From: Veillonella sp. T11011-6
Lineage (GTDB): Bacteria; Bacillota; Negativicutes; Veillonellales; Veillonellaceae
DNA: 64,000 nucleotides
Direction: 5' to 3'
Assembly (NCBI RefSeq): GCF_002959755.1
Contig: NZ_PPCW01000004.1
Span: forward strand, 372,001-436,000
The stretch's first letter is position 1. The number at the start of each line of letters is the position of its first letter. A model generated the notes under the pieces. That model saw only the letters and a program-made list of their open reading frames with translations, searched no databases and had not been told where the DNA came from. Positions 17,647-26,653 of this stretch are shown in pieces. The position numbers and the translations under genes are program-made.

Positions 17647-18393
17647 CTATTCGGTTTTCAAGGCTAACATGAAGTCATAGGCTTTAACAGCTGCTTCTGT
17701 ATCCACAAAGTGTAACGGATTTAACATGCGACAGAATTTAAAGAGATATTCGTGTTTACGTAAAACATCTTTCACATGTAATACAGTATCTCGAGCCGTA
17801 CGAGCAGAGCTATAACCATTCATCATGGCATATAGGTAAGAAATCGGCAAATTATCTTCACGCAAGTAGCTGTGAACGAAGATCAGCAAATCCCAACCTT
17901 GCGCTGTTAATTCAGGCCAACGACGGCCATTTTCCCAATCTAACAAAGTAATCTTATCTGTATCAGGATCATAGGTAATATCTCTCATGGCAGGGCGCCC
18001 ATGAGATAAACCATAGTCATGAAGTTGTCCCAATGTTTTACCAAAACTATAGAAGATATGAGTCACCATATCTTGTAAACTATCATCATCAGGATGTTGC
18101 GCCGGCAATTCACTATAATAGGTTAATGTTTTACCAGACCCTTCTGTAACGAAATAATGCTCTCTAAAACCAGCAATTACAGGCGCTACAGGTAGCTGTG
18201 TATTTATAAAGGATATTTTATAGAACTCATAATCAAAGGCAGCTCTAGGAGATGGTTTAATCCAACTGGAGCGGCGATTACTGATATCTTGCTTTACATA
18301 ATAGGTTTTATCGTTAAACTCTACAGGAAAAACACGATGGTCTTTCTCTTGATCAATCATGCGATCGATATATTCTAATAACATATCATTCAT
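17647..18393 (-). CDS. Kinase-like protein (lipopolysaccharide kinase/RIO-like fold)
   Basis: 248 aa. LGQLHDYGLSHGRPAMRDITYD and KITLLDWENGRRW correspond to the catalytic loop (H-G-x-x-x-x-D) and metal-binding D of the LPS kinase/ABC1/RIO-type kinase-like superfamily. The N-terminal lobe has YYVKQDISNRRSSW, where the lysine could be the nucleotide-binding one. Members phosphorylate sugars in lipopolysaccharide or small molecules. GGGGAGG precedes the start. It stands alone between two terminators; the substrate is unknown. Confidence 0.65.
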   Translation of the reverse strand: MNDMLLEYIDRMIDQEKDHRVFPVEFNDKTYYVKQDISNRRSSWIKPSPRAAFDYEFYKISFINTQLPVAPVIAGFREHYFVTEGSGKTLTYYSELPAQHPDDDSLQDMVTHIFYSFGKTLGQLHDYGLSHGRPAMRDITYDPDTDKITLLDWENGRRWPELTAQGWDLLIFVHSYLREDNLPISYLYAMMNGYSSARTARDTVLHVKDVLRKHEYLFKFCRMLNPLHFVDTEAAVKAYDFMLALKTE

Positions 18394-18655
18394 TACGGCC
18401 TCCCCTTGTATAACACTCTACAACACTAATACTCCCATTTATACAGAATCTAAATTATTGAATACAAAACTCTCCATCTAGGCTAAGTAAGTGCACTCAT
18501 TACACATGCCTCATATTTGTTCATATCCATTCTTATTCAAATAGATTATATATCTCTATAATTAATTAAAAGTAACAACACATTAGCTGTTACTCATATA
18601 AGTGTATACAATTAATGTATTTATTATACTACAATTATGACCTGATATCAAAAGA

Positions 18656-18686
18656 AAAACCCCCTAGCCAAAGCTAGGGGGTTCTT
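18656..18686 (-). terminator. Terminator of the fumarate reductase/succinate dehydrogenase operon
   Basis: AACCCCCTAGC and GCTAGGGGGTT form a GC-rich stem with a run of Ts on the minus strand, about 75 bases after the last gene of the operon. Confidence 0.85.
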
Positions 18687-18760
18687 CTGGTAATTATGAT
18701 AATAGGTTTAGATTTAAGACAGTACGAGGACCAACTGAGGTCATGTCTAAATCAAACGAA

Positions 18761-19636
18761 TTAACCAACGAATTTAGTCACTGCTGCAGTATCAGTTAAG
18801 TGACGTTTAGGCATGCCCATTTCTTCAGGGGAGATGCCAAGAGCAAGACCCACTAATTGGGACATGTGCAAGATTGGCATATCTTTGCCACCGCCAACAA
18901 CTTCTTTTGCTTCTTTTTGGAACATATCAAGTTGCATTTGGCAAAGTGGGCAAGGAGTTACTACGCAATCTGCGCCTTCTGTAGCTGCATCTTTGTTGAT
19001 GGAGCCAGTCATTTGCATTACGGAATCATGTGCAGGGTATACAGCATGGAAACCGCAGCAATCAAGTTTACGGGAGAAGTCGATTGGTGTAGCACCGATA
19101 GCAGAGATCAAATCTGCTAAGGATGTAGGCATTTGATAATCTTCGAAGCCCAATTCAGTTTGAGGACGAAGAATATGGCAACCATAGTATTCAGCTACAC
19201 GTAAACCAGTTAAAGGTTTAACAACTTTAGCTTTCAATTTATCCAAACCGTAATCGCGGATCAATACCCATAAGAAATGAGTAATATCAGTTGTACCGCG
19301 GTATTGTTTACCGATTTGAGCTAATTTTTTGTTAACTTCGTTCTTTTCTTTTTCGTTGTTATCAAGCTCGTTTTTAGCTTCACGAAGCATCAAAGTACAA
19401 GTGTTACATACAGTTAAAAGGTTCAAACCTTTTTCTTCTGCCAATGCAATGTTACGAGCATTTGTAGCAAGTGTAATTTCTGGAGCGATGTCTTGAACGT
19501 GGGACGCGCCGCAGCAAGTCCAACCGTCAAGTTCTTCCAACTCGATGCCTAATTTTTTAGCTACAGCAACTGTTGCTAAGTAGTCTTCTTTGGCAGCGCT
19601 TTCAAGAACGCAACCTGGGAAAAATGCGTATTTCAT
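18761..19636 (-). CDS. Fumarate reductase/succinate dehydrogenase CCG-domain subunit (SdhE/HdrB-like)
   Basis: 291 aa with two CCG cysteine clusters: FFPGCVLES ... WTCCGASH at the N-terminal half and YYGCHILRP ... DCCGFHAVY with CPLCQMQ in the second half. These bind the non-cubane [4Fe-4S] clusters seen in heterodisulfide reductase HdrB. In type-E succinate:quinone oxidoreductases this subunit takes the place of the usual cytochrome b membrane anchor. It overlaps the iron-sulfur subunit gene by one base (TAATG) and completes a three-gene operon. Confidence 0.9.
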   Translation of the reverse strand: MKYAFFPGCVLESAAKEDYLATVAVAKKLGIELEELDGWTCCGASHVQDIAPEITLATNARNIALAEEKGLNLLTVCNTCTLMLREAKNELDNNEKEKNEVNKKLAQIGKQYRGTTDITHFLWVLIRDYGLDKLKAKVVKPLTGLRVAEYYGCHILRPQTELGFEDYQMPTSLADLISAIGATPIDFSRKLDCCGFHAVYPAHDSVMQMTGSINKDAATEGADCVVTPCPLCQMQLDMFQKEAKEVVGGGKDMPILHMSQLVGLALGISPEEMGMPKRHLTDTAAVTKFVG

Positions 19637-20598
19637 TATTTGCTTACCTCCTCAGCTGCTTTCATAAGTCTGCGAACACCATCAATACCATTTACAGGTT
19701 TTTGAGGTACTACAAGTTCGAATGGATTGATTTTGCTGTGTTTCCACAAACGTAAAGCATAGAATGCTTGTTTAGCGGAATCTACAACACCATCAGATTT
19801 CAAGCTCATAGAAACTTCTTTCAAGCGACCAGTTTTGTAAAGGTCCTCTTTGAAAGCAACTGCATGGCGAACGCCTTTGCTGTTAGTAAGACCAGCTTTT
19901 GTAGCTTCTTTACGCAAGTTGGAAATATCTTGAGCAGGTTTTAAGTGTTTAGGACAACGGGAGATACAGTTCATGCAGTGAACACATTTCCAAAGACCGT
20001 TGTCGAATGCAGGTTGAATGTGAGCCATAGGTGCATCATCACGGCTATCCAATACGAAACGGTTAGCTTTTGTGAATACATATGGTTCTAAGAAGTCATC
20101 TTGACGTGCAGTCAATTTGTTACATTCAGATGCGCAGCAACCACAAAGGATACATTCTGTACCAGCAACGAATTTTTTGAAGTCAGCTGGAGTTTGGCGA
20201 ACGATTTTGTCACCTTCGTTGAATTCTGCTTTAAGGAAGATCCAAGGAGCAACTGTTTTCAAACGATCAACTTTTGCTTCCCAGTCAACAACTAAGTCAC
20301 GGATAACGCGGAAGTTGCCGATAGGTGCAATTGTCAATTCATCAGTACCATAACGTTCTGTTAATTCGTCGATTTTAGCTTCGCAACCAAGCATTGCTTC
20401 GCCATTTACGCGAATGGAGCAAGCGCCGCAAACTGCGGAACGGCAAGCTGCCAAGAATGTTAAAGTTGGATCTTGAGTATCTTTAATTTTTTGAAGGCCC
20501 CAAAGAATTGTACGGTCAGCTTCATAGTCGAATTTGAAAGTCTGTACAAACGCGCGACCTTGTTGGTAACGGTGAATATGGTAGGTGATTTGTCTCAT
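19636..20598 (-). CDS. Fumarate reductase/succinate dehydrogenase iron-sulfur subunit
   Basis: 320 aa. The N-terminal ferredoxin domain has CRSAVCGACSIRVNGEAMLGC for the [2Fe-2S] cluster, and the C-terminal part has CILCGCCASECN and CVHCMNCISRCPKHL for the [4Fe-4S] and [3Fe-4S] clusters. It passes electrons between the flavoprotein and the CCG subunit. It follows the flavoprotein by one base with its own AAGGAAG site. In an anaerobe with a methylmalonyl-CoA pathway the complex most likely runs as fumarate reductase. Confidence 0.94.
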   Translation of the reverse strand: MRQITYHIHRYQQGRAFVQTFKFDYEADRTILWGLQKIKDTQDPTLTFLAACRSAVCGACSIRVNGEAMLGCEAKIDELTERYGTDELTIAPIGNFRVIRDLVVDWEAKVDRLKTVAPWIFLKAEFNEGDKIVRQTPADFKKFVAGTECILCGCCASECNKLTARQDDFLEPYVFTKANRFVLDSRDDAPMAHIQPAFDNGLWKCVHCMNCISRCPKHLKPAQDISNLRKEATKAGLTNSKGVRHAVAFKEDLYKTGRLKEVSMSLKSDGVVDSAKQAFYALRLWKHSKINPFELVVPQKPVNGIDGVRRLMKAAEEVSK

Positions 20599-20599
20599 C

Positions 20600-22318
20600 T
20601 TAGTACTTCCTTTCTTGTGGTTCGTATTTAGTGAACACTACGTCGCGTTCAGTCAATTCGTACTCGCCGTTAGCACCCAATTTGATCAAAGAGTGTTTTA
20701 AGTATCTTTCATCATTACGTTTTGGATGGTCTTCACGGATATGAGCACCACGGGATTCACGACGGTGTAAAGCGCCCATAGCAATAGCTTTAGCTACTGT
20801 TAACATGGAACCGATTTCACAATAGTTTACGAATGCCATGTTGTAAGTACGTTCAGGGTCACCTACATAACAAGTTTTGTAATCTTCCATCAATTGGTCG
20901 ATTTCTTTTAATGCTTCAGTAATACCTTCTTCATTACGGAAGATACCTACTTTGTTCCACATTGCATCAGCCAATGCATCGCGGATTTCAACTACTGGAC
21001 GGCCACCTTCACGAGTCGTTACTTCAGTGAATTTTTCTTCCCAGTGTTTAGCAGCTGCAGCTAATTCTGCATCTACGTTAACTTGTTCATGTGTTTCAGC
21101 ATAGTCAGCTGCACCAGCACCGGATACTTTACCGAATACTACGCCGTCTGCCAAGGAGTTACCACCTAAACGGTTAGCACCGTGGATGGAGATACAAGAA
21201 GCTTCGCCGGAGGAGAACAAACCAGGCAATTCACATGCACAAGTTTTGTAATCTACTACGTCGATACCGCCCATTGTATAGTGACATGTAGGACGAATAG
21301 GTACTGGTTGAGTCAATGGATCGCAATGTTCGAAGCACATAGCCAAGTCACGGATACCATGAAGTTTTTCGATGATAACTTCAGGTCCTAAGTGACGAAG
21401 GTCAGCTACTACGTATGCGTTAAGACCAGAACCGAAACCACGACCTGCAGCGATTTCATCTTCGATTGCTTTCGCTACAACGTCACGGGATGCTAATTCC
21501 ATTTTGTTAGGCGCATATTTTTTCATGAAACGTTCGCCTTCAGCGTTAAGAAGGTAACCACCTTCACCACGAACCGCTTCGGACATCAAGATACCAGTAC
21601 GACCAAGACCAGTTGGATGGAATTGGATCATTTCCATATCTTTCAATGCATTACCAGCGCGGAACGCTGCTGCCATACCATCGCCTGTGGAAAGGAATGG
21701 GTTAGTAGTACGAGTCCAGAAGATACGGCCTGCACCACCAGTAGACAAGATAATAGCTTTTGCTTTAATTTGTTCTACACGACCTTCTTTCATGTTCCAA
21801 ACTACAGCGCCACCAACGTGACCTTCTGCAGATTTAACAAGATCTAAAAGGTACCATTCTTGTAAGAAGTGTACGCCTTCTTTCAAGCATTGTTCGTAAG
21901 TTGTGTGCAAAATAACGTGACCAGTTTTATCCGCAGAGTAGCAAGTACGTGGATAGGATTGACCACCGAAGTTACGTTGCGCAATTTTGTTTTCTTGAGT
22001 ACGGGAGAATGGAGCACCCATGTGGTCCATTTCAAGTACGCCTTCTGGACAACGAGAGCAGAAGAATTCGATCGCATCTTGGTCGCCAAGATAGTCAGAA
22101 CCTTTTACTGTGTCGAAAGTATGTGTTTCGATTGTGTCTTCAGCTGCAACGTTGTTCAAACATGCATTTACACCGCCTTGCGCCATTGCTGTTGCAGAGC
22201 GAGTTGGGAAAATTTTAGTAATAAGAGCTACATTTAAGCCTTTGCGACGACCAACTTCAAGAGCCGCGCGTTGACCAGCGCCACCGCTACCTACTACTAG
22301 AACATCAAACTGTTCCAT
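20600..22318 (-). CDS. Fumarate reductase/succinate dehydrogenase flavoprotein subunit
   Basis: 572 aa. The N-terminal FAD-binding motif is VVGSGGAGQRAALEVG, and TRSATAMAQGGVNACL contains the residues flanking the flavin-attachment histidine region (AQGG). Catalytic-domain motifs include FHPTGLGRTGILMSEAVRGEGGYLLN and TCHYTMGGIDV. It interconverts fumarate and succinate. GAGGAGG precedes the start. It heads the operon with the iron-sulfur and CCG subunits, under a promoter at 22465-22493 and a leader of about 140 bases. Confidence 0.96.
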   Translation of the reverse strand: MEQFDVLVVGSGGAGQRAALEVGRRKGLNVALITKIFPTRSATAMAQGGVNACLNNVAAEDTIETHTFDTVKGSDYLGDQDAIEFFCSRCPEGVLEMDHMGAPFSRTQENKIAQRNFGGQSYPRTCYSADKTGHVILHTTYEQCLKEGVHFLQEWYLLDLVKSAEGHVGGAVVWNMKEGRVEQIKAKAIILSTGGAGRIFWTRTTNPFLSTGDGMAAAFRAGNALKDMEMIQFHPTGLGRTGILMSEAVRGEGGYLLNAEGERFMKKYAPNKMELASRDVVAKAIEDEIAAGRGFGSGLNAYVVADLRHLGPEVIIEKLHGIRDLAMCFEHCDPLTQPVPIRPTCHYTMGGIDVVDYKTCACELPGLFSSGEASCISIHGANRLGGNSLADGVVFGKVSGAGAADYAETHEQVNVDAELAAAAKHWEEKFTEVTTREGGRPVVEIRDALADAMWNKVGIFRNEEGITEALKEIDQLMEDYKTCYVGDPERTYNMAFVNYCEIGSMLTVAKAIAMGALHRRESRGAHIREDHPKRNDERYLKHSLIKLGANGEYELTERDVVFTKYEPQERKY

Positions 22319-22464
22319 AATGACCTCCTCATAACTACCTATTAATAAGAAAACTTGTTAGACTATCTCATTTCAAAAACTTATAAAAATTTTTGATAAC
22401 CTAATCATTTTTCTTTCAAGAAAAGCCCCATACTTATGCGACTTTTCTTATAGCTTTACATATA

Positions 22465-22493
22465 ATTATAGAGAGCATTTTGTATGATGTCTA
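22465..22493 (-). promoter_or_regulatory. Promoter of the fumarate reductase operon
   Basis: On the minus strand TAGACA (22488-22493) and TATAAT (22465-22470) with a 17-base spacer, about 150 bases before the flavoprotein start. Confidence 0.65.
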
Positions 22494-23113
22494 AACCCTA
22501 TTATGCATAATTAATTTCGATTAATCTAACTGATAATTTATTTCACTTAGTATTTTTCTTGTTTACTTATGAACATTTAAAATAGATTTATGAATATTTC
22601 ATACAGGAAGTTAAGGATATTACGAAAGTAATTCGGTTCCGAAATTTTTGTATATTTTTATTTCCGTTAGACCCTTAACAAGTCTTATTAATACTGACTT
22701 TATAAGATTACCAAACTGTTCATAATAATTAATATCCGTTAAATTCCTACTAAAACTACCTAGATTTTAATCATCGAAAATCATCAAATTTCTACGGCTA
22801 TTATTGGTATTTAACTCTCTGATAATTATTATCATAAGTTTTTTTAGTGATTTCTTTCACACTCGCTAAAATTGGCAAAATCCTGTTCATCTATGCGCAT
22901 ACGGCAATCTTCGATATAGTTCATCTTCATTCATTAGCAGAATTCATTAAGTTTCAAGTTTTTTCGTTTTTAAGCTCTCAAAACATGAAGAACAGGCTTA
23001 TAAACTCGCATATACATTCATCTTTTGCTCATTCCTGTTGTATAAGGTATGATAATAGATAAATAAGTTATATAATATTATATATATAGTCAACTCTATA
23101 TGGTGTTGTGGCT

Positions 23114-23143
23114 TTCACCAACATGAAAGCATATATATATAAT
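23114..23143 (+). promoter_or_regulatory. Candidate promoter of the two-component system
   Basis: TTCACC (23114-23119) and TATAAT (23138-23143) with an 18-base spacer, about 60 bases before the response-regulator start. GCTTTCAC and TGAAAGC form a short inverted repeat here. Confidence 0.5.
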
Positions 23144-23202
23144 GACTATATTAATGTAGTTGGAGAGCTATATTTTTAACTCATACATAAGGAGAACAGA
23201 GA

Positions 23203-23877
23203 ATGAAAATTTTACTTGTAGAAGACGAAGAAATGCTGAATGGCATTACGGCCAAATATTTGCGTGCAGAGAATATGACAGTTGACACATGCTTCAATGG
23301 TCAACAAGCTATTGATTATGTAAATACATCCAGCTATGACGTTATCGTTATGGATATTATGATGCCAGTTCTTGACGGCATTAGCGCTCTTGCACAAATG
23401 CGTAACGACGGCAATACAACACCTGTATTGCTTTTAACTGCAAAAGATTCCTTACAAGATAAAGTTACAGGCCTCAACACAGGCGCTGACGATTACCTTG
23501 TAAAACCTTTCGATCTTGAAGAATTAACAGCTCGTATTTATGCATTGGCTCGTCGTAATGCGCGCCATGCACAAAATGATATCCACGTAGGTCCGCTTAC
23601 AATCAATGTGCCACAACGTACCGTTAAACGCGATGGTGAAACAATCACATTGACTGCTAAAGAATTCGACCTCTTATTCTATTTAGCAAGTAACGAAAAC
23701 ATCGTATTATCCCGTCAACAAATCCTTGACCATGTTTGGGAATACGACTATGAAAGCTACTCTAATCTTATCGATGTATACATCAAAGATTTACGTAAAA
23801 AGATCGATACTGACGAGAATGTAAAACTCATTCAAACAGTTCGTGGAGTAGGGTATGTCCTCAAAACAGAAAACTAA
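23203..23877 (+). CDS. OmpR/PhoB-family response regulator
   Basis: 224 aa. The receiver domain has the acidic pair VEDEE at residues 6-10, phosphoacceptor Asp51 in VIVMDIMMP and the conserved lysine in LLTAKDS. The C-terminal winged-helix DNA-binding domain includes LTAKEFDLLFYL and ends with TVRGVGYVLK. AAGGAGAA precedes the start. Its stop overlaps the histidine kinase start by 23 bases, so the two are translationally coupled. The signal and target genes are unknown. Confidence 0.95.
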   Translation: MKILLVEDEEMLNGITAKYLRAENMTVDTCFNGQQAIDYVNTSSYDVIVMDIMMPVLDGISALAQMRNDGNTTPVLLLTAKDSLQDKVTGLNTGADDYLVKPFDLEELTARIYALARRNARHAQNDIHVGPLTINVPQRTVKRDGETITLTAKEFDLLFYLASNENIVLSRQQILDHVWEYDYESYSNLIDVYIKDLRKKIDTDENVKLIQTVRGVGYVLKTEN

Positions 23878-25270
23878 TGATCCTCACCGAGATCTAGACA
23901 CCATGTCTGGGGCAGCTACCGATTTATTTAATCGGCTGCCCCTCACTTTTAAAATTATGTCTTGGTATACCATCTTTTTGCTCATCATTTTGATGGTTGC
24001 CTCTGCATGGATTTATGCATATACGCACGAGTCCGATAATAAAGAAGTACGTGAGCGCTTGCAGCAGCAAGCAATGATTATGGCTACGGATATTCGCAAA
24101 TTTAAACCGTACCAAGATAATACATTCTTCTTTGTTTCCACCCAAGACGGCTATATTATTAAAGGCGCCTTACCAGACGGCTTCCCAAACCAAACAGTCC
24201 TTTCCCTAGGACAGGTTGGAGAAATTGCTGTTGGTGACGACACATTCTATTACTACGATACGCCGGTTAACGAACCAAACTATCGTGGTATTTTGCGTGC
24301 TGTTACAAAGGTAAAAACAGCCTCTAAAAAGACAGAAAACCTATTATATAGTTTATTATTAGGTGATGTTATCTTCTTGTTGATTTCATCACTAGGTGGT
24401 TATCTATTCATCAAAAAAGGCCTCAAGCCGGTCCGAACCTTAACGAAAACAGCTAAGGTTATCGGTAAGAACAATGACTTGAGCCGCCGTATTGATATTC
24501 CTGCTCGTACTGCGCGCGATGAAATATATGAGCTTACCACCACATTCAACCGCATGATTTCAGGTCTGGAAGACTCCTCTAATCGGGAGAAACAGTTTAG
24601 TTCTGACGTATCTCATGAGTTGCGTACACCAATTGCTGTTATCAAAGCAGAAAGTGAATTCGCTTTAAAATACGGCCGTACAGAGGACGATTTGCGAGAA
24701 GGCTTAACACATATCTTAGAACAAGCCAAGTTTATGACTAACCTCGTAAGTCAATTGCTCGATGTAGCACGTCTAGAGAATGCGCATGAACTCAACTTAG
24801 CACCTGTAGATGTATCATTGATGTTAACCAATATGGTTCATGACTATACACGACTCGTTGCAGAGAATACAGAAAAAAAGATTTCTATCACATCCAATAT
24901 TCAACCGCATATGAGTATCGTTGCCCATGAGGTATCCTTACGTCGTGCCATTACAAACTTGGTGGACAATGCTATCAAGTTTACGAATTCCACCATCGAC
25001 ATTTCAGCCAAGCTTGCCGGCGGTGAACTCATTATTACAGTAACAGATAACGGCATCGGTATCGAGCCAGAAAACCTTGAGCATATTTGGGATCGCATGT
25101 ACCAAACAGAGCAATCTCGAAACAAGAAATCAAATCACGGTATTGGACTTGGCTTATACTTTGTAAATAAGGTAATTAACTTGCACCATGGCACAGTAAC
25201 AGCCGCAAGCGAGCCACAAGTAAGAACTACATTTACAGTACGATTGCCGTACAACAGAACAGAAGAATAA
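23855..25270 (+). CDS. Membrane sensor histidine kinase
   Basis: 471 aa. Two transmembrane helices near residues 33-57 and 163-186 frame an extracytoplasmic sensor domain of about 105 aa. A HAMP linker follows, then the H-box SSDVSHELRTPIAVIKAE with the phosphorylatable His near residue 254, the N-box LVDNAIKF, G1 DNGIGIEP and G2 GIGLGLYF. It is the partner of the upstream response regulator, whose gene it overlaps. The sensor domain gives no clue to the ligand. Confidence 0.94.
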   Translation: MSSKQKTNDPHRDLDTMSGAATDLFNRLPLTFKIMSWYTIFLLIILMVASAWIYAYTHESDNKEVRERLQQQAMIMATDIRKFKPYQDNTFFFVSTQDGYIIKGALPDGFPNQTVLSLGQVGEIAVGDDTFYYYDTPVNEPNYRGILRAVTKVKTASKKTENLLYSLLLGDVIFLLISSLGGYLFIKKGLKPVRTLTKTAKVIGKNNDLSRRIDIPARTARDEIYELTTTFNRMISGLEDSSNREKQFSSDVSHELRTPIAVIKAESEFALKYGRTEDDLREGLTHILEQAKFMTNLVSQLLDVARLENAHELNLAPVDVSLMLTNMVHDYTRLVAENTEKKISITSNIQPHMSIVAHEVSLRRAITNLVDNAIKFTNSTIDISAKLAGGELIITVTDNGIGIEPENLEHIWDRMYQTEQSRNKKSNHGIGLGLYFVNKVINLHHGTVTAASEPQVRTTFTVRLPYNRTEE

Positions 25271-25273
25271 ACT

Positions 25274-25304
25274 AAAGGGACTGACCAACGGGTCAGTCCC
25301 TTTT
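25274..25304 (+). terminator. Terminator of the two-component operon
   Basis: AAAGGGACTGACC pairs with GGTCAGTCCCTTT, loop AACG or similar, followed by TTATT. Confidence 0.85.
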
Positions 25305-25339
25305 ATTATGAAGCGCTTAATTATTTAGCATTTAATTGT

Positions 25340-26653
25340 TTAGCCTATGAATTGTTGCCATAGTGGCATATACACATATTCGAGGAAGGTCCATACAACG
25401 AGCCCTGCAATAGCACCAACAATGGCACCATTGATACGGATCCAGCTGAGGTCATCCTCTACCTTAGATTCGATGAAGTAGATGAACTTCTCTGTGCTAA
25501 GGCCGCCCAAAACTTGGCGTATGATGGTTTCAATAAGGTCATAGCCCTGTTCAAGCACATATATACCAATATTGTGTAATGTATCTTCTATACGATTTCT
25601 CAAATCTTCGGATTGACCGTATACAGCCCACAATTCAAGGGCAATATTTACGAGGACTTGTGCTGGTGTTTCTCCATTTTCATCCCCTACAAGTAATAGT
25701 TCCTCTACATACGGGCATAAATGGTTCTCAATGACAGATTCCCAATCTTGTTCGCGAATCCAGCGTTCCCACGCTTCATCAAGAGCGTCACAAACCTCGC
25801 GGTTTTCTTCTATATGGCGAATTGGGTCTACCCATTGGCGAAGCCATGCAGTCCGTTCAGGACTATTTGGTCGCTTCCAATTTTCAAGCATAGCATAAGC
25901 CTCTTGAACAATAGCTTGCGCTATTTCTTTGTAGTTCACCACATCCGTAGCTTCAGACATGGAGATGAGGAAATCAGACCAGAAGCCCTTTCTCTTTTTC
26001 TTATGCGCCTCTTCTGCAACAACCGCTGTAAGCCATGTAACCATAGCTGGATGGTTAATACGTTCTTGAATTACGTTCAATACCTGTACAACCATGCCTT
26101 CATAGCGATTATGTTCACATAAGTCGAGCAATACGTGTTTCAAAACCGGTACAAGAGAATGTTTTTGAAGCAATCCACGAATGCGTTTTGCCCCCCATTG
26201 TGCCCATTCCTCGTTCGTTTGAGACTTCCATAAGAGATGTAACCCTTGATGGATTACAAGGCGCGCTGCCCGTTGCCCTTCTGGAGATAGCAAGAATTTC
26301 TCAAACAATGGTACAAATTGAACATTGCTCAATAACACTTTACACCGTTCCTTCGTGAGCATCTTTGTCTCAACGAGCTTGATAACACCGTTGATAAGGC
26401 GATCCTTATTACGAGGAATTAATGCTGTATGATACGGGAAACCTAGTGGCTTACGGAATAAAGCAGTTACGGCAAACCAGTCTGCCACACTGCCGATAAG
26501 TGCGGACTGCACAGCCCAATAAAGAGGCTGATACCAACTTTCACGACCATAGAAAAATTGACCTATGAATACAAAACAGTACAATACAGCAGTCAAACCA
26601 AGAATGCCATTAGCACGCTGCCGTAAGGTGAGGGATTTCAAATACTGAATCAT
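25340..26653 (-). CDS. DUF445 membrane protein
   Basis: 437 aa. The N-terminal half carries the DUF445 pattern GSVADWFAVTALFRKPLGFPYHTALIPRNKDRL, with two hydrophobic helices before it and another at the C-terminus (INGAIVGAIAGLVVWTFLEYV). Proteins of this family are thought to be inner-membrane or membrane-associated with a large cytosolic or periplasmic helical body; the function is unknown. It overlaps a second DUF445 gene by four bases, so the two probably act together. Confidence 0.88.
   Translation of the reverse strand: MIQYLKSLTLRQRANGILGLTAVLYCFVFIGQFFYGRESWYQPLYWAVQSALIGSVADWFAVTALFRKPLGFPYHTALIPRNKDRLINGVIKLVETKMLTKERCKVLLSNVQFVPLFEKFLLSPEGQRAARLVIHQGLHLLWKSQTNEEWAQWGAKRIRGLLQKHSLVPVLKHVLLDLCEHNRYEGMVVQVLNVIQERINHPAMVTWLTAVVAEEAHKKKRKGFWSDFLISMSEATDVVNYKEIAQAIVQEAYAMLENWKRPNSPERTAWLRQWVDPIRHIEENREVCDALDEAWERWIREQDWESVIENHLCPYVEELLLVGDENGETPAQVLVNIALELWAVYGQSEDLRNRIEDTLHNIGIYVLEQGYDLIETIIRQVLGGLSTEKFIYFIESKVEDDLSWIRINGAIVGAIAGLVVWTFLEYVYMPLWQQFIG

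Larger units (their letters stand above)
22319..23202. other. Long AT-rich intergenic spacer of about 880 bp
   Basis: This stretch separates the divergent fumarate reductase operon and two-component system and contains no convincing gene. It holds the promoter of each side. In the leader of the flavoprotein gene AAGAAAAG and CTTTTCTT (about 22418-22449) can form a hairpin. A 71-codon frame at 22847-23062 has no ribosome binding site and is not supported. The length leaves room for regulatory sites or a small RNA, but none was recognised. Confidence 0.6.

Noticed and set aside
22847-23062. A 71-codon plus-strand reading frame in the long spacer before the two-component system
   Set aside because: No ribosome binding site, hydrophobic low-information sequence and no known family; most likely chance.
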